From: SCGC-AAA076-P13 sp964276145
Lineage (GTDB): Bacteria > Pseudomonadota > Gammaproteobacteria > Magnimaribacterales > D2472
Reading direction: 5' to 3'
NCBI GenBank assembly: GCA_964276145.1
Contig: CAXYDN010000007.1
Location: 1 to 64,000 of the forward strand
DNA: 64,000 nucleotides
Positions 9,596-19,505 of the stretch are shown here, piece by piece; position 1 is the first letter of the stretch, and each line of letters starts with the position of its first letter. The notes beneath the pieces were generated by a model. The model searched no databases. It had not been told where the DNA came from and worked only from the letters and a program-made list of their open reading frames with translations. The translations under genes were made by a program, and so were the position numbers.

Positions 9596-11026
9596 ATGGA
9601 AAATTCAATGAATGATATGCAAAGAGTACTGGATGCTCAAAAAAAACATTTTATAGATGAAGGCTCGCCATCAATTGAGTTAAGGGTTGATAGATTAAAT
9701 CGTTTAAAGTCATTAATAATTGATAATAGGTATGATTTTGTTGATGCGCTAAATGAAGATTATGGAAATAGATCAAAAAATACATCAATAATGACAGATG
9801 CCTATAGCATTGTTCCAGATATCAATAATGCTATAAAAAATATAAAAAAATGGACTAAAACTGATAAGAGATCATCTAACTTTCCTTTCGGACTATTTGG
9901 TGCAAAGTCATATGTAAGACACGAGCCCTTAGGTACAGTTGGTATGGTTTCTCCTTGGAATTTTCCTGTAAATTTATCATTTAAGCCCTTAGCTGCAATC
10001 TTTGCTGCAGGTAATCAAGTTATGCATAAACCAAGTGAGCTAACACCCTTAACAGCAGCTCTCATTAAAGATTTGTGTGACAAATCATATGATGAAAATG
10101 AATTTGCAACTTTTTTAGGTGGACCAGAAGTTGGTGAGGCTTTTACTAAACTTCATTTTGATCATCTTTTATATACAGGGTCAGGAAATATTGGTAAACA
10201 TGTTATGCAGTCAGCATCACAAAATTTAGTTCCAGTGACTCTTGAGCTTGGAGGTAAGTCACCTGTAGTGATTGGTAATTCTGCTGATATGAAAGTTTCA
10301 GCTAAAAGAATTATGTTTGGTAAAACACTTAATGCTGGACAAATATGTTTAGCACCAGATTATGTAATCGTTCATAAAGACAAGAAGGAAGAATTTATCA
10401 AAGAAGCCGAAAATGCTATTAAAGAATTTTATCCATCTATTAAGGATAATGATGACTATTCATCCATCATTAATGAACGTCACTATAATAGAATTAATTC
10501 ACTGGTTGATGATGCAAAAGAGAAGGGTGCACATATAAATCAAATTAATCCCTCTAGTGAAGATTTCTCTCAACAGCAATTTTATAAAATACCACCAACT
10601 ATCGTTACTAATGCTACTGATGATATGAAAATAATGAATGAAGAAATATTTGGACCTGTGTTGCCAGTAATTGAATACGATGAACTTGACGATGCTTTAT
10701 CAACAATTAACTCTAAAGATAGACCTCTTGGTTTATATTATTTCGGCACTGATAAATCTGAGGAATCAAAAATAATGAATAATACGTCCTCAGGTGGTGT
10801 CACTATAAATAACGTTGTTGGACACATTCAGCAAAAAGATCTTCCTTTCGGTGGAGTTGGGCCTTCAGGTATGGGAAGGTATCAATCTTATGATGGTTTT
10901 AAGAACTTCTCTAATCCTAGAGCTTTTTATAAAGATGTTGGATTTAAATTTGATAAATTATTTGATGGAATTAGACCTCCATATACAAAAAGCATTGAAA
11001 ATCTTTTAAAAAGTTTATTAAAGTAG
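9596..11026 (+). CDS. Aldehyde dehydrogenase, coniferyl-aldehyde-dehydrogenase-like
   Basis: A 476-residue NAD(P)-dependent aldehyde dehydrogenase of the class 3/coniferyl-aldehyde group, oxidising an aldehyde to its acid. The cofactor-binding GMVSPWNFPVNL, general base Glu217 in LELGGKSP, and catalytic Cys251 in NAGQICLAPDYV are all present. The C-terminal 25 residues are hydrophobic/basic as in membrane-associated class 3 enzymes. ATG at 9596 is preceded by a strong Shine-Dalgarno (agagggg, 9584-9590). Follows the SDR gene closely, consistent with joint handling of lipid- or aromatic-derived carbonyls, which is inference. Confidence 0.85.
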   Translation: MENSMNDMQRVLDAQKKHFIDEGSPSIELRVDRLNRLKSLIIDNRYDFVDALNEDYGNRSKNTSIMTDAYSIVPDINNAIKNIKKWTKTDKRSSNFPFGLFGAKSYVRHEPLGTVGMVSPWNFPVNLSFKPLAAIFAAGNQVMHKPSELTPLTAALIKDLCDKSYDENEFATFLGGPEVGEAFTKLHFDHLLYTGSGNIGKHVMQSASQNLVPVTLELGGKSPVVIGNSADMKVSAKRIMFGKTLNAGQICLAPDYVIVHKDKKEEFIKEAENAIKEFYPSIKDNDDYSSIINERHYNRINSLVDDAKEKGAHINQINPSSEDFSQQQFYKIPPTIVTNATDDMKIMNEEIFGPVLPVIEYDELDDALSTINSKDRPLGLYYFGTDKSEESKIMNNTSSGGVTINNVVGHIQQKDLPFGGVGPSGMGRYQSYDGFKNFSNPRAFYKDVGFKFDKLFDGIRPPYTKSIENLLKSLLK

Positions 11027-11032
11027 TTTTTT

Positions 11033-12256
11033 GTGTATAAGCTTCCTCTTAGATTAGCTTTTAAGTATTTTAAATCTAATAAAGGTGGAATATTTTCGTT
11101 TACATCATTTTTAGCTGTCACTGGTTTAACTATTGGCGTATCTAGTTTAATAATAGTTATGTCTGTAATGAATGGCTTTGAAAAAGAGTTACAAGACAGA
11201 ATTTTAGGCGTTGTACCTCATGCAGTTATTTATTCAGATGAGCCAATAGCTAATTATGAGGAACTAATTAGTGAATTGAAATTATCTGAAGGAATTGAAG
11301 AAGCAGTTCCATACATTTCATTTCAAGCCTTGATAACATCTAATTCAGTTAGCAAAGGAGTTTCTGTTAACGGCATAGATGTAAAGTCAGAGAATAAAAT
11401 CTCTATTCTTCCTGATTATATGATTTATGGAAAACTCGATAGCTTAACTGATGATAATACAATTGTTATAGGCTCGTGGCTTGCATCTTATCTTGGTATT
11501 TTTATTGGCGACACCATCACAATAACAACTTCTGATATAAAAACTTCTATAATTGGGTCTTACCCAAGGTCTGTATCACTGAAAGTTGTTGGAATTTTTG
11601 AGCTTAGAGCCGAAATAGATCAATCTTTGGTTTTAATATCACATAAATTAGCTCAAAAATTTAAATCATTAAATAACGAAACTTTGTCTATTAGATTGAA
11701 AACATCTAATTTGTTTATTGCAGATAAGATAGCTTATTTTGCTATACCAGATAATACAGGTTTAATGTCCTCTTCCTGGAAAGAAACCCACGGAACACTA
11801 TTTGAAGCAATCCAGTTTGAAAAATTATTAATAAGCTTGATGTTATTTTTGATAGTTGCAGTTGCATCTATACTGGTTTTATCCACTATTGTTATGACAG
11901 TTAAATCAAAAGAAAGAGAAGTTGGCATTCTCAAAACTATAGGAGCTAACAATTTACAACTAGTAATGATTTTTTTCTTTCAGGGATTAATGGTAAGTTT
12001 TATAGGACTTTTAATGGGTTTAATTTTAGGATTAATAATTACATTTAATATAAATAATTTTATTACTTTCTTAGAAAATGTTATGAATCGAAATCTATTA
12101 GAAGCATATTTTATAAACTATTTTCCTTATTATGTTGACTATAAACAAATTGGTTTAATATGTTTTATATCACTTGTCATCAGTTTATTAGCATCATTAT
12201 TACCAGCACTAAGAGTTATTAAGCTTAATCCAATAGAGATACTTAGACATGAATAA
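11033..12256 (+). CDS. lolC: Lipoprotein-releasing system permease LolC/LolE
   Basis: A 407-residue inner-membrane permease of the Lol ABC transporter that extracts outer-membrane lipoproteins and hands them to LolA. It has the family architecture: an N-terminal membrane helix after PLRLAFKYFKSNKGG, a large periplasmic domain (about 45-265), and three C-terminal helices with the FtsX-like segment KSKEREVGILKTIGA. Start is GTG at 11033. Only one permease gene lies beside lolD, so it may act as a homodimer (LolF-type), as in many low-GC gammaproteobacteria; whether it is LolC, LolE or LolF cannot be settled here. Confidence 0.88.
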   Translation: MYKLPLRLAFKYFKSNKGGIFSFTSFLAVTGLTIGVSSLIIVMSVMNGFEKELQDRILGVVPHAVIYSDEPIANYEELISELKLSEGIEEAVPYISFQALITSNSVSKGVSVNGIDVKSENKISILPDYMIYGKLDSLTDDNTIVIGSWLASYLGIFIGDTITITTSDIKTSIIGSYPRSVSLKVVGIFELRAEIDQSLVLISHKLAQKFKSLNNETLSIRLKTSNLFIADKIAYFAIPDNTGLMSSSWKETHGTLFEAIQFEKLLISLMLFLIVAVASILVLSTIVMTVKSKEREVGILKTIGANNLQLVMIFFFQGLMVSFIGLLMGLILGLIITFNINNFITFLENVMNRNLLEAYFINYFPYYVDYKQIGLICFISLVISLLASLLPALRVIKLNPIEILRHE

Positions 12257-12914
12257 AATAACCTGTACAAATATTGCTAAAACTTTTGTTGTTGAGGGTA
12301 ATAATATTAAAGTTTTAGAGAATATAAATCTAACTATAGAAAAGGGTGACTTGGTAGCAATTTCTGGTCAATCAGGTGCAGGAAAATCTACACTCTTGCA
12401 CATTATTGCCTCACTGGACGAGGCTTCATCGGGTAATATTCTCTATGATGAAAAACCAATAGAAGGACATACAAATTTTGCTTTAAGTAATATTCGTCTT
12501 AATAATTTTGGTTTTGTATATCAATTTCATCATTTATTAGAAGATTTAACTGTTCTTGAAAATATTATGATTCCTTTACAACTTGCAGGACATACGACAA
12601 AGCAAAATGTATACAATATTATTGATGAAGTAGGTCTATCTTCAAGAGTCAATCATTTACCATGGAAATTATCCGGTGGTGAGAAACAAAGAGTAGCAAT
12701 AGCAAGAGCTTTGATTAATAATCCAGATTTTATATTTCTTGATGAACCTACTGGAAATCTGGATGAAGAAAATGCTTCGATCATTCAAAATCTTTTACTA
12801 GAAATTTCTAAAAGAAATAATATTGCTTTAGTGACCGCTACTCATGATAATAACTTCATTGAAAGTTTTAATAAAACCTATTACCTAAAAGACTTTAATT
12901 TAGTAGAGGCTTAG
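12249..12914 (+). CDS. lolD: Lipoprotein-releasing system ATPase LolD
   Basis: A 221-residue ABC ATPase that powers lipoprotein release from the inner membrane. Walker A GQSGAGKST near residues 38-46, signature LSGGEKQR, and Walker B FLDEPTGNLD are complete, with the MacB/LolD-type length and DEPTGNLD phrase. It overlaps the LolC/E gene by eight bases and abuts exbB directly, so translation is likely coupled. Confidence 0.93.
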   Translation: MNKITCTNIAKTFVVEGNNIKVLENINLTIEKGDLVAISGQSGAGKSTLLHIIASLDEASSGNILYDEKPIEGHTNFALSNIRLNNFGFVYQFHHLLEDLTVLENIMIPLQLAGHTTKQNVYNIIDEVGLSSRVNHLPWKLSGGEKQRVAIARALINNPDFIFLDEPTGNLDEENASIIQNLLLEISKRNNIALVTATHDNNFIESFNKTYYLKDFNLVEA

Positions 12915-13514
12915 ATGACAGAATTTATAATTGCAGGCGGACCTTTTATGTGGCCATTACTAGCTTGTAGTATTTTAATTATTACTATTTCCATTGAACG
13001 TCTTTGGTTTCTTCAGATTAGGCTTGTATCACCCAAAGGTTTAACCAATCAAATTGTTAATCTCTTTAATAAGAATCTTATTAATAACAAGCAAGCAGAT
13101 GAGATATCAGAATTATCATCACTTGGGTTTTTACTAATCTCATGTATTCAATACAAAGATCTACCTCGAGAAAATTTAGAATCTAAAATTGAAGAAAAAG
13201 CTGTAGAAATAAAATATTCCTTGGAGCGAAATTTGAATATGCTCGGAACAATTGCAACTATTAGTCCACTTCTAGGACTTCTTGGAACAGTCATAGGTAT
13301 GATTGCTGCCTTTACTGGGCTCAGTGAAGTGACTGGTGCCAATCCTGATGCATTAGCAGCTGGCATATCACAAGCTTTAATTACAACAGCTTTTGGTTTG
13401 TTTATAGCTGTGCCTGGTTTAGTTTTGCATAAATACTTCGAACAGAAGGTATCTTACTTGTTAATTACATTGCAAATAGAGGTATCGCGCTTTATAGATG
13501 TAATTAATAAATGA
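12915..13514 (+). CDS. exbB: ExbB/TolQ-family proton channel subunit
   Basis: A 199-residue MotA/TolQ/ExbB-family membrane protein with three predicted helices. The characteristic segment LGTIATISPLLGLLGTVIGM and the following AFTGL and ISQALITTAFGLFIAVPGL are intact. With ExbD it forms a proton-driven motor that energises TonB-type or Tol-type outer-membrane processes. Position between lolD and the lipid A genes matches the conserved pseudomonad lolCD-exbBD-lpxK-kdsB-murB order, recalled from general knowledge. A TonB-dependent receptor lies 14 kb away, but the pairing is not proven. Confidence 0.9.
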   Translation: MTEFIIAGGPFMWPLLACSILIITISIERLWFLQIRLVSPKGLTNQIVNLFNKNLINNKQADEISELSSLGFLLISCIQYKDLPRENLESKIEEKAVEIKYSLERNLNMLGTIATISPLLGLLGTVIGMIAAFTGLSEVTGANPDALAAGISQALITTAFGLFIAVPGLVLHKYFEQKVSYLLITLQIEVSRFIDVINK

Positions 13515-13915
13515 AATTTATAAATCAACAAAAAACATCTTTTTCAATAGAAATTACACCTCTTATTGATATTGTTTTTTTATTAGTAATTTTTTTTGTT
13601 GTAACTTCAAAGGTTGGTGACTCTCAATTTCTTAGTTTAGATCTTCCAAAAACTGAATCTTTCGAATATAACGTTGTCGAATCTAATAATGAGATTTCTA
13701 TAACTTCAGATGGAAGTATTTATATAAATGAAATTGTTTACAACATAAATAATATAAAGGAGATTGAACAAGCTATTTTTGAATTAGATAATCAAAGTAA
13801 TTCAATCATATTAAGCGCTGAAGCCACCTCTCTTCATATTTGGATTGTAGGTATAATGGATATTCTTAATAAAAATGGATTTAATGAAGTTCAAATACGA
13901 ACTATAGAAAAATGA
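13511..13915 (+). CDS. exbD: ExbD/TolR-family motor subunit
   Basis: A 134-residue protein with one N-terminal membrane helix. The protonatable Asp at the start of the helix is visible in ITPLIDIVFLLVIFFVVTSK, and the C-terminal half is a periplasmic domain with SLHIWIVGIMDILNKNGF. Partner of the preceding ExbB subunit, overlapping it by four bases; it also overlaps the msbA-lpxK gene by four bases. Confidence 0.9.
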   Translation: MKFINQQKTSFSIEITPLIDIVFLLVIFFVVTSKVGDSQFLSLDLPKTESFEYNVVESNNEISITSDGSIYINEIVYNINNIKEIEQAIFELDNQSNSIILSAEATSLHIWIVGIMDILNKNGFNEVQIRTIEK

Positions 13916-16671
13916 AATCAGGTAGTTTAAGAAGAGTATTAGGCTATACCTATAGATATAGGTGGTCATTTCTAATCAGCGTTATTGGCTTTATATCATT
14001 TGCTGCAGCAGATATTGCTGCTGTAGATTGGTTGAGAAGAATAATTAGTTATATAGATTCAGATGATGAAAGTTTAAATACTTTACTTGCAATGTCATTA
14101 ATATTTATTGCAATAGGAAGGGGTCTTGGATTCTTTATTGGTAATTATTTTATGTCGCGTGTTGGTTTTGGAATAGTTCATGATTTAAGAGCTGAATTAT
14201 TTCAAAAATTACATGATCTACCAAAGTCATATTTTGATGCCAACCAGTCTGGCCAATTAATTAACAGAATTACTTTTACAACAACACAAGTATCTGGCGC
14301 TGCATCAAATGCAGTTAAAACTTTTGTTAGAGAAGGGTTTCTTCTTATTGGCTTATTTGTTTATCTTTCTATTTTAAATTTTAAATTAACTATACTTCTG
14401 GTTGGAACAGCTCCATTGATTGCTTTGATTGTCTATGTTGCAGGTAAGAGACTAAAAAAACTTGCAACTAAAATTCAAACAGCAATGGGAGATGTTACTC
14501 ATATTGCGTCTGAAGCAGTAGATGGTCATGTTGAAATAAAAAGTTTTAATGCAGAGAGCTATGAAAATAAAAGGTTCCTTGAAGCAAATGCATCAAATAA
14601 AAATCAAAATTTAAAATTAGAAGCTACAGGTAACCTTGCTACCCCAATTATCCAAATATTGGTCTCAATTTCTTTGGCTTTGGTAGCTTATTTTGCCTTA
14701 GGTTCTCAACTTGGAATTAGTTTAGATGCCGAAACTTTTGTAGCTTTTTTTACAGCTGCTGGTTTGATGGCTAAACCCATACGACAACTATCAAATATAA
14801 ATATTATTGTTCAAAAAGGTTTGGCTGCAGCTAATGAAATATTTGATCAATTAGATCAGCAAAATGAGGATAATTCAGGTGATATTGATTCACTTATATT
14901 GGGAGATATAGATTTTAAAAATGTATCTTTTTCATATAATACTGGTGGCTTAATAATCGATAACATATCTTTTTCAATTGCTAAAAATGAAACTATCGCC
15001 ATTGTTGGTAAGTCTGGTTCAGGTAAATCAACAATAGCTAATTTAATTCCACGTTTTTATAACCATACATCAGGAGATATTTTAATTGATGGGATTTCAG
15101 TTAATGAATATTCTCTTCAACACTTAAGATCATCTATTTCAATTGTTAATCAGTCTCCATCATTATTTAACGACACCATTGCTAAAAATATTGCATACGG
15201 TGATGATGAAATAGATGTTGAAAAGTTAAAAGAGTCTGCATTACAAGCAGGCTGTATAGAGTTTATTGAAAGCTTGCCTGAAGGCTTTGAATCTGAAATA
15301 GGTGATGATGGTGTGCTCTTGTCAGGAGGACAAAGACAAAGACTAGCTATTGCTAGAGCTTTCTATAAAGATTCTCCAATCATTATATTAGATGAGGCTA
15401 CATCATCTCTAGACACAGAATCTGAATTAATAGTTCAAGAAGCTCTTGAAAAATTAATTACCAATAGAACAACTATAGTAATAGCACATAGACTATCAAC
15501 TATAGAAAATGCTTCTAGAATAATTGTTTTAGATAATGGGGTCATATCAGAAACAGGAACTCATTCAGAATTATTAGATAATAAAGGTATATATCAGTCA
15601 CTTTATAAGAATAAATTTGAAGACTCTCCTAAGAAAAAATCCAAAGCTCCCAAATCATCTCAACTATATATTCCAGAATTTGAAGATGAGTATAATTCCA
15701 GTATTGTTATAGACAGTTGGTATAAAAAAAGTTTATGGCTCTATCTCTTATTACCTTTTTCTTTAGTTTTTTCATACTTAACAAATCGAAGAAGAAGAAA
15801 GTTTGTTAAATCTAAAAAACTTAGTTATAAATCGGACATTCCATTAATTGTTGTTGGTAATTTAACAATTGGCGGAACTGGAAAGACACCTTTAGTAGCA
15901 TATATAGCTTCTGAATTAGTTAAAAAAGGCTATAAACCAGGTTTGGTTAGTAGAGGTTATGGTGGAAAATTTCGTGAAACTCTGCATGTAACAAATGACA
16001 CACCTGTAAAGCAGACTGGTGATGAGGCCCAAATTCTTTCAAAGTTAAATTTACCATTTTATATTGATAAAAATAGAGTGCGAGCCATTAAAACACTGGA
16101 AGAGAATCATGACTGCGATGTCATCATCTCTGATGATGGTTTACAACATTACAATATGAATAGAGATATAGAAATCGTAGTTATAGATGGTAAGAGACGT
16201 TTTGGTAATAATCTTACTTTCCCAGCAGGTCCATTAAGAGAGTCAAAAACAAGACTTAGTAGTGTTGATTTTATTGTTAATAATTCTGGACCTACCCAAG
16301 AAGATGAGCATCTTATGAATATCAGTCCTGCTAAATTTGTCCACTTAAAATCTGGTAAATCCTATCCCATTGAAAAATGGCCAATGCATAAACAAGTTCA
16401 TGCTGTTGCAGGCCTAGGAAATCCTGGAAGATTTTTTGACTTGCTTGCTAGGCTGGGATTCGAAATTATTAGACATCCTTTTCCTGACCATCATAATTTT
16501 GATGAATCTAATATATTTTATTTAGACCATCTTCCTATAATTATGACTGAAAAGGATGCTTCAAAATGTAGATCTTTTGATAATAATAAAATTTGGTACT
16601 TAACAATTGAAGCTGATGTTTCTGATAAGTTTATAGAAGAGCTCGATAGCAAATTAAAAACACTTAATTAA
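13912..16671 (+). CDS. MsbA-LpxK fusion: lipid A ABC flippase joined to lipid A 4'-kinase
   Basis: One uninterrupted 919-residue frame carries two normally separate lipid A enzymes. Residues 1-575 are a full MsbA-type exporter: six membrane helices, Walker A GKSGSGKS (366-373), LSGGQ (470-474), Walker B ending Asp494-Glu495. After a charged linker of about 25 residues, residues 600-919 form a complete LpxK: a membrane anchor starting SWYKKSLWLYLLLPFS, P-loop GNLTIGGTGKT (649-659), and SDDGLQHY. LpxK phosphorylates the disaccharide precursor on the cytoplasmic face and MsbA flips the finished core. No ATG, GTG or TTG lies in this frame between the two parts, so LpxK has no obvious start of its own. 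Confidence 0.88.
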   Translation: MKSGSLRRVLGYTYRYRWSFLISVIGFISFAAADIAAVDWLRRIISYIDSDDESLNTLLAMSLIFIAIGRGLGFFIGNYFMSRVGFGIVHDLRAELFQKLHDLPKSYFDANQSGQLINRITFTTTQVSGAASNAVKTFVREGFLLIGLFVYLSILNFKLTILLVGTAPLIALIVYVAGKRLKKLATKIQTAMGDVTHIASEAVDGHVEIKSFNAESYENKRFLEANASNKNQNLKLEATGNLATPIIQILVSISLALVAYFALGSQLGISLDAETFVAFFTAAGLMAKPIRQLSNINIIVQKGLAAANEIFDQLDQQNEDNSGDIDSLILGDIDFKNVSFSYNTGGLIIDNISFSIAKNETIAIVGKSGSGKSTIANLIPRFYNHTSGDILIDGISVNEYSLQHLRSSISIVNQSPSLFNDTIAKNIAYGDDEIDVEKLKESALQAGCIEFIESLPEGFESEIGDDGVLLSGGQRQRLAIARAFYKDSPIIILDEATSSLDTESELIVQEALEKLITNRTTIVIAHRLSTIENASRIIVLDNGVISETGTHSELLDNKGIYQSLYKNKFEDSPKKKSKAPKSSQLYIPEFEDEYNSSIVIDSWYKKSLWLYLLLPFSLVFSYLTNRRRRKFVKSKKLSYKSDIPLIVVGNLTIGGTGKTPLVAYIASELVKKGYKPGLVSRGYGGKFRETLHVTNDTPVKQTGDEAQILSKLNLPFYIDKNRVRAIKTLEENHDCDVIISDDGLQHYNMNRDIEIVVIDGKRRFGNNLTFPAGPLRESKTRLSSVDFIVNNSGPTQEDEHLMNISPAKFVHLKSGKSYPIEKWPMHKQVHAVAGLGNPGRFFDLLARLGFEIIRHPFPDHHNFDESNIFYLDHLPIIMTEKDASKCRSFDNNKIWYLTIEADVSDKFIEELDSKLKTLN

Positions 16672-16672
16672 G

Positions 16673-17395
16673 ATGGAAACTAATTTTGTTATTCTTATTC
16701 CGTCAAGAATTGGCTCAACTCGGTTAAGAAAAAAACCTCTTATAGATATTAACGGCATGTCATTGATTGAAAGAGTCTATAAAAATTCAATATCAATCTC
16801 GAATAACTCTTATATTGCTACAGATTCTGATGAAATTTTAAATCATGCTCAAACATTTACTAAAAATGTAATCAGTACCAATAACAAGCATATTTCTGGT
16901 ACTGATAGAATTTTTGAAGCTGCAAAAAAACTTAAAATTGATGATGAGACTTTAATAATTAACCTTCAAGGGGATGAGCCATTTATGCCAATTGATTTAG
17001 TCAATCAGTTAATAAATGATTTTAATAACAATGAATGTGATGTCATTAGTGCCTGCCACCCAATTAAGGACCTTAATGATTTAGAAAATCCTAATTGCGT
17101 TAAAGTTCATTATGATAATAAAAATTATGCTAAGAGTTTCCAAAGAAAACCTATTAATAAAGATACCTATGAAAGGCATATAGGAATCTATGGTTATAAG
17201 ATGAAAACTTTGAAGAAGTTGGTTAATTTAAAGCCAACACAAAACGAATTAATACATAAATTAGAGCAATTAAGATTTATGGATAATAACTACACTATCT
17301 TTATGAGTAAATATCTATCTGAAGTGCCCTCAGGTATTGATACTCAAGAAGATGTCGATAATGCTATAAAATATTTATTGTCTAATGAAAATTGA
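16673..17395 (+). CDS. kdsB: 3-deoxy-manno-octulosonate (Kdo) cytidylyltransferase
   Basis: A 240-residue CMP-Kdo synthetase, activating Kdo with CTP for lipopolysaccharide inner-core assembly. The nucleotide-binding start IPSRIGSTRLRKKPL, ATDSDEI and NLQGDEPFMP are the diagnostic motifs; ISGTDRIFEAA and the C-terminal PSGIDTQEDVD also fit. Slightly shorter than E. coli KdsB (248). It begins one base after the msbA-lpxK stop and overlaps murB by 11 bases. Confidence 0.95.
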   Translation: METNFVILIPSRIGSTRLRKKPLIDINGMSLIERVYKNSISISNNSYIATDSDEILNHAQTFTKNVISTNNKHISGTDRIFEAAKKLKIDDETLIINLQGDEPFMPIDLVNQLINDFNNNECDVISACHPIKDLNDLENPNCVKVHYDNKNYAKSFQRKPINKDTYERHIGIYGYKMKTLKKLVNLKPTQNELIHKLEQLRFMDNNYTIFMSKYLSEVPSGIDTQEDVDNAIKYLLSNEN

Positions 17396-18377
17396 AGAAA
17401 ATGCGTTCATCAATAATTCCCTTGGAATTAATTCACGATGTAAGCTTTTAGCTAATTTAGAAAGCATAGAAGATTTAAATAATATAGAAGCTTTGATAAA
17501 TGCTCATAAGAAATATTATATTTTAGGCGAGGGTACAAATATTATCCCACCGTCTTTTTATGATGGGCTAATTTTAAAAGTTGAGTTCAACAATATTAAC
17601 AATAACAACAATATATTGAGTGTTGGAGCATCATATAACTGGTCAGAGTTAGTTGCATTTTGTATAAGAGAAAATATAAATGGTTTTGAAAATCTGATTG
17701 ATATACCGGGCAGTGTTGGAGCTAGCCCAATTCAGAATATTGGTGCTTATGGAGCAGAGGTTTCTAGATTGATAGATAGTATTGATTATTTCTGTTTAGA
17801 TTCATTTTCTAAAAAATCTTTTTCAAATACAGAGTGTCATTTTTCATACAGAGATTCAGCCTTAAAGAATTCACATTACCTAATTTATAACATTAATTTT
17901 AAATCAAATCTCAAGAAAAATATTTCGTATCAATACAAAAGCATAAAAAAATATATAAACGATAATTTAATTAATCCAGACAATCTAATGATCGGAGATA
18001 TCGCCAAAATAATATCAACTATACGATCAGAAGCATTGCCAAATCCAAACAAAATTCATAATGCAGGAAGCTTTTTTAAAAACCCAATCGTTGATAAAAA
18101 TTTAATAAATTTTAAAAACTTTACAGAAGAACAATTAATTATTTGGAACTATTCAAATTCTTTGGTAAAAGTTGGTGCTGCAAGACTTATAGAGCTAATC
18201 AAAGATAAGTTAATACCATCTAAAAATGTTTCAATTTATAAAAACCATTCATTAGTTTTAATAACCAATGGCAAAGCTTCACAAAATGAGGTTCTAGATT
18301 ATGCATCTCAAATAAATCAATTAGTATATAAAAATTTCAATATATCTCTTGAAATCGAACCAAACATAATTAATTAA
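17385..18377 (+). CDS. murB: UDP-N-acetylenolpyruvoylglucosamine reductase
   Basis: A 330-residue flavoenzyme that reduces the enolpyruvyl group to make UDP-MurNAc for peptidoglycan. The FAD domain motif YILGEGTNII (about residues 46-55), GFENLIDIPGSVGASPIQNIGAYG and the catalytic GSFFKNP and C-terminal LEIEPNII are present, as in the type I MurB of E. coli (342). The domain order and spacing are normal. It overlaps kdsB by 11 bases; the LysE-family gene starts two bases later. Confidence 0.95.
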   Translation: MKIEENAFINNSLGINSRCKLLANLESIEDLNNIEALINAHKKYYILGEGTNIIPPSFYDGLILKVEFNNINNNNNILSVGASYNWSELVAFCIRENINGFENLIDIPGSVGASPIQNIGAYGAEVSRLIDSIDYFCLDSFSKKSFSNTECHFSYRDSALKNSHYLIYNINFKSNLKKNISYQYKSIKKYINDNLINPDNLMIGDIAKIISTIRSEALPNPNKIHNAGSFFKNPIVDKNLINFKNFTEEQLIIWNYSNSLVKVGAARLIELIKDKLIPSKNVSIYKNHSLVLITNGKASQNEVLDYASQINQLVYKNFNISLEIEPNIIN

Positions 18378-18379
18378 TT

Positions 18380-18985
18380 ATGTTTATCTGGTCTTCAATA
18401 GCACACCTCATTGCGCTAACTAGTCCAGGTCCTGACACTGCAATAATTATCAGACAAGTAAACTTGTATGGAAGAGTTGCTGGAATATATGCTGCCTTTG
18501 GAATTGGCATTGGTATTTATTTGCACTGTCTTTTAGCTATTAATGGAATATCATTATTTATTATTTCTAATGATTTATATAAATTTATAATTAGTCTAAT
18601 AGGAAGTGTTTATATAATTTATCTAGGAATTATGATGGTTTTGCCAAGTACTATTTCCACAAACAACACCAAAATAAACAATACTTCAATTCGAAATAGT
18701 TTTTTATCTGGATTAATTACTAATATATTTAATGTAAAAGCTTTTATTTTTTTTGTGTCTCTTTTTTCAATTCTTATAGACTCTATTGAAGGAATATTTT
18801 TTTATATCTACCCAATATACTTCTCAATAACATCCTCGTTATGGTTTGTATTTTTGAGCTATCTATTAACTTCATCTAAACATATTAATATTCAAAGTAG
18901 TAATTTGATTAATAGATTGTTAGCTATAATACTATGTAGTATAGGCGTATTTATTTTTATAAAATCTATTCATGAGTATTTCTAA
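18380..18985 (+). CDS. LysE/RhtB-family amino acid exporter
   Basis: A 201-residue membrane protein with about six helices. The LysE-family N-terminal signature ALTSPGPDTAIIIRQ (residues 12-26) followed by GRVAGIYAAFGIGIGIY is clear, and GLITNIFNVKAFIFF is the conserved fourth-helix region. Family members export lysine, homoserine, threonine or related metabolites. No substrate can be assigned. It overlaps the following DUF1285 gene by 14 bases. Confidence 0.85.
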   Translation: MFIWSSIAHLIALTSPGPDTAIIIRQVNLYGRVAGIYAAFGIGIGIYLHCLLAINGISLFIISNDLYKFIISLIGSVYIIYLGIMMVLPSTISTNNTKINNTSIRNSFLSGLITNIFNVKAFIFFVSLFSILIDSIEGIFFYIYPIYFSITSSLWFVFLSYLLTSSKHINIQSSNLINRLLAIILCSIGVFIFIKSIHEYF

Positions 18986-19505
18986 AATAGCAAAGAATAT
19001 AAAAAGTGATAAATCAGATTTTCCACCCGTACATCTATGGGAGCCTGAATTATGCATAGGTCAGGAAATTACTATAAACAGAGAAGGGGATTGGCTTTAT
19101 AATAACTCTCCGATCAAAAATACTAAACTAGTCAAACTATTTAGTTCAGTTTTAAGAAATGATAATGGAAGTTATTTTTTAGTTACACCTTATGAGAAAG
19201 TTCCAGTTTTCTCAGAGTTAGCCCCTTATGTAATTACAGACTTTGATATAAGCGATAAGATTATCACTCTTCATACTAATCTAGATTATTCATTCCCATT
19301 AAATGATCAAAACACAACAAGATTAGTAAAATATCAAAATACAATAATTCCATTAGTCCATGTGAGAAATGGCATTGATGGGTTTTTTAATAGAGCAACT
19401 TACTATAAGTTAGTTGATCTAGCGCTTGAAGAAAATATCATTATTAATAATATATTGCATATCAAAAGCGGTTCAGGCCATTATTCATTAGGCACCATTG
19501 CATAA
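18972..19505 (+). CDS. DUF1285 family protein
   Basis: A 177-residue soluble protein matching the DUF1285 pattern: a conserved PPVHLWEPELCIGQEITINREGDWLYN start, SPIKNTKLVKLFSSVLR, SYFLVTPYEKVPV, and FFNRATYYKLVDLA near the C-terminus. The family is widespread in Proteobacteria with no established function. It begins inside the end of the LysE gene and its last eight bases overlap the tiny DUF2256 gene. Confidence 0.8.
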   Translation: MSISKIAKNIKSDKSDFPPVHLWEPELCIGQEITINREGDWLYNNSPIKNTKLVKLFSSVLRNDNGSYFLVTPYEKVPVFSELAPYVITDFDISDKIITLHTNLDYSFPLNDQNTTRLVKYQNTIIPLVHVRNGIDGFFNRATYYKLVDLALEENIIINNILHIKSGSGHYSLGTIA

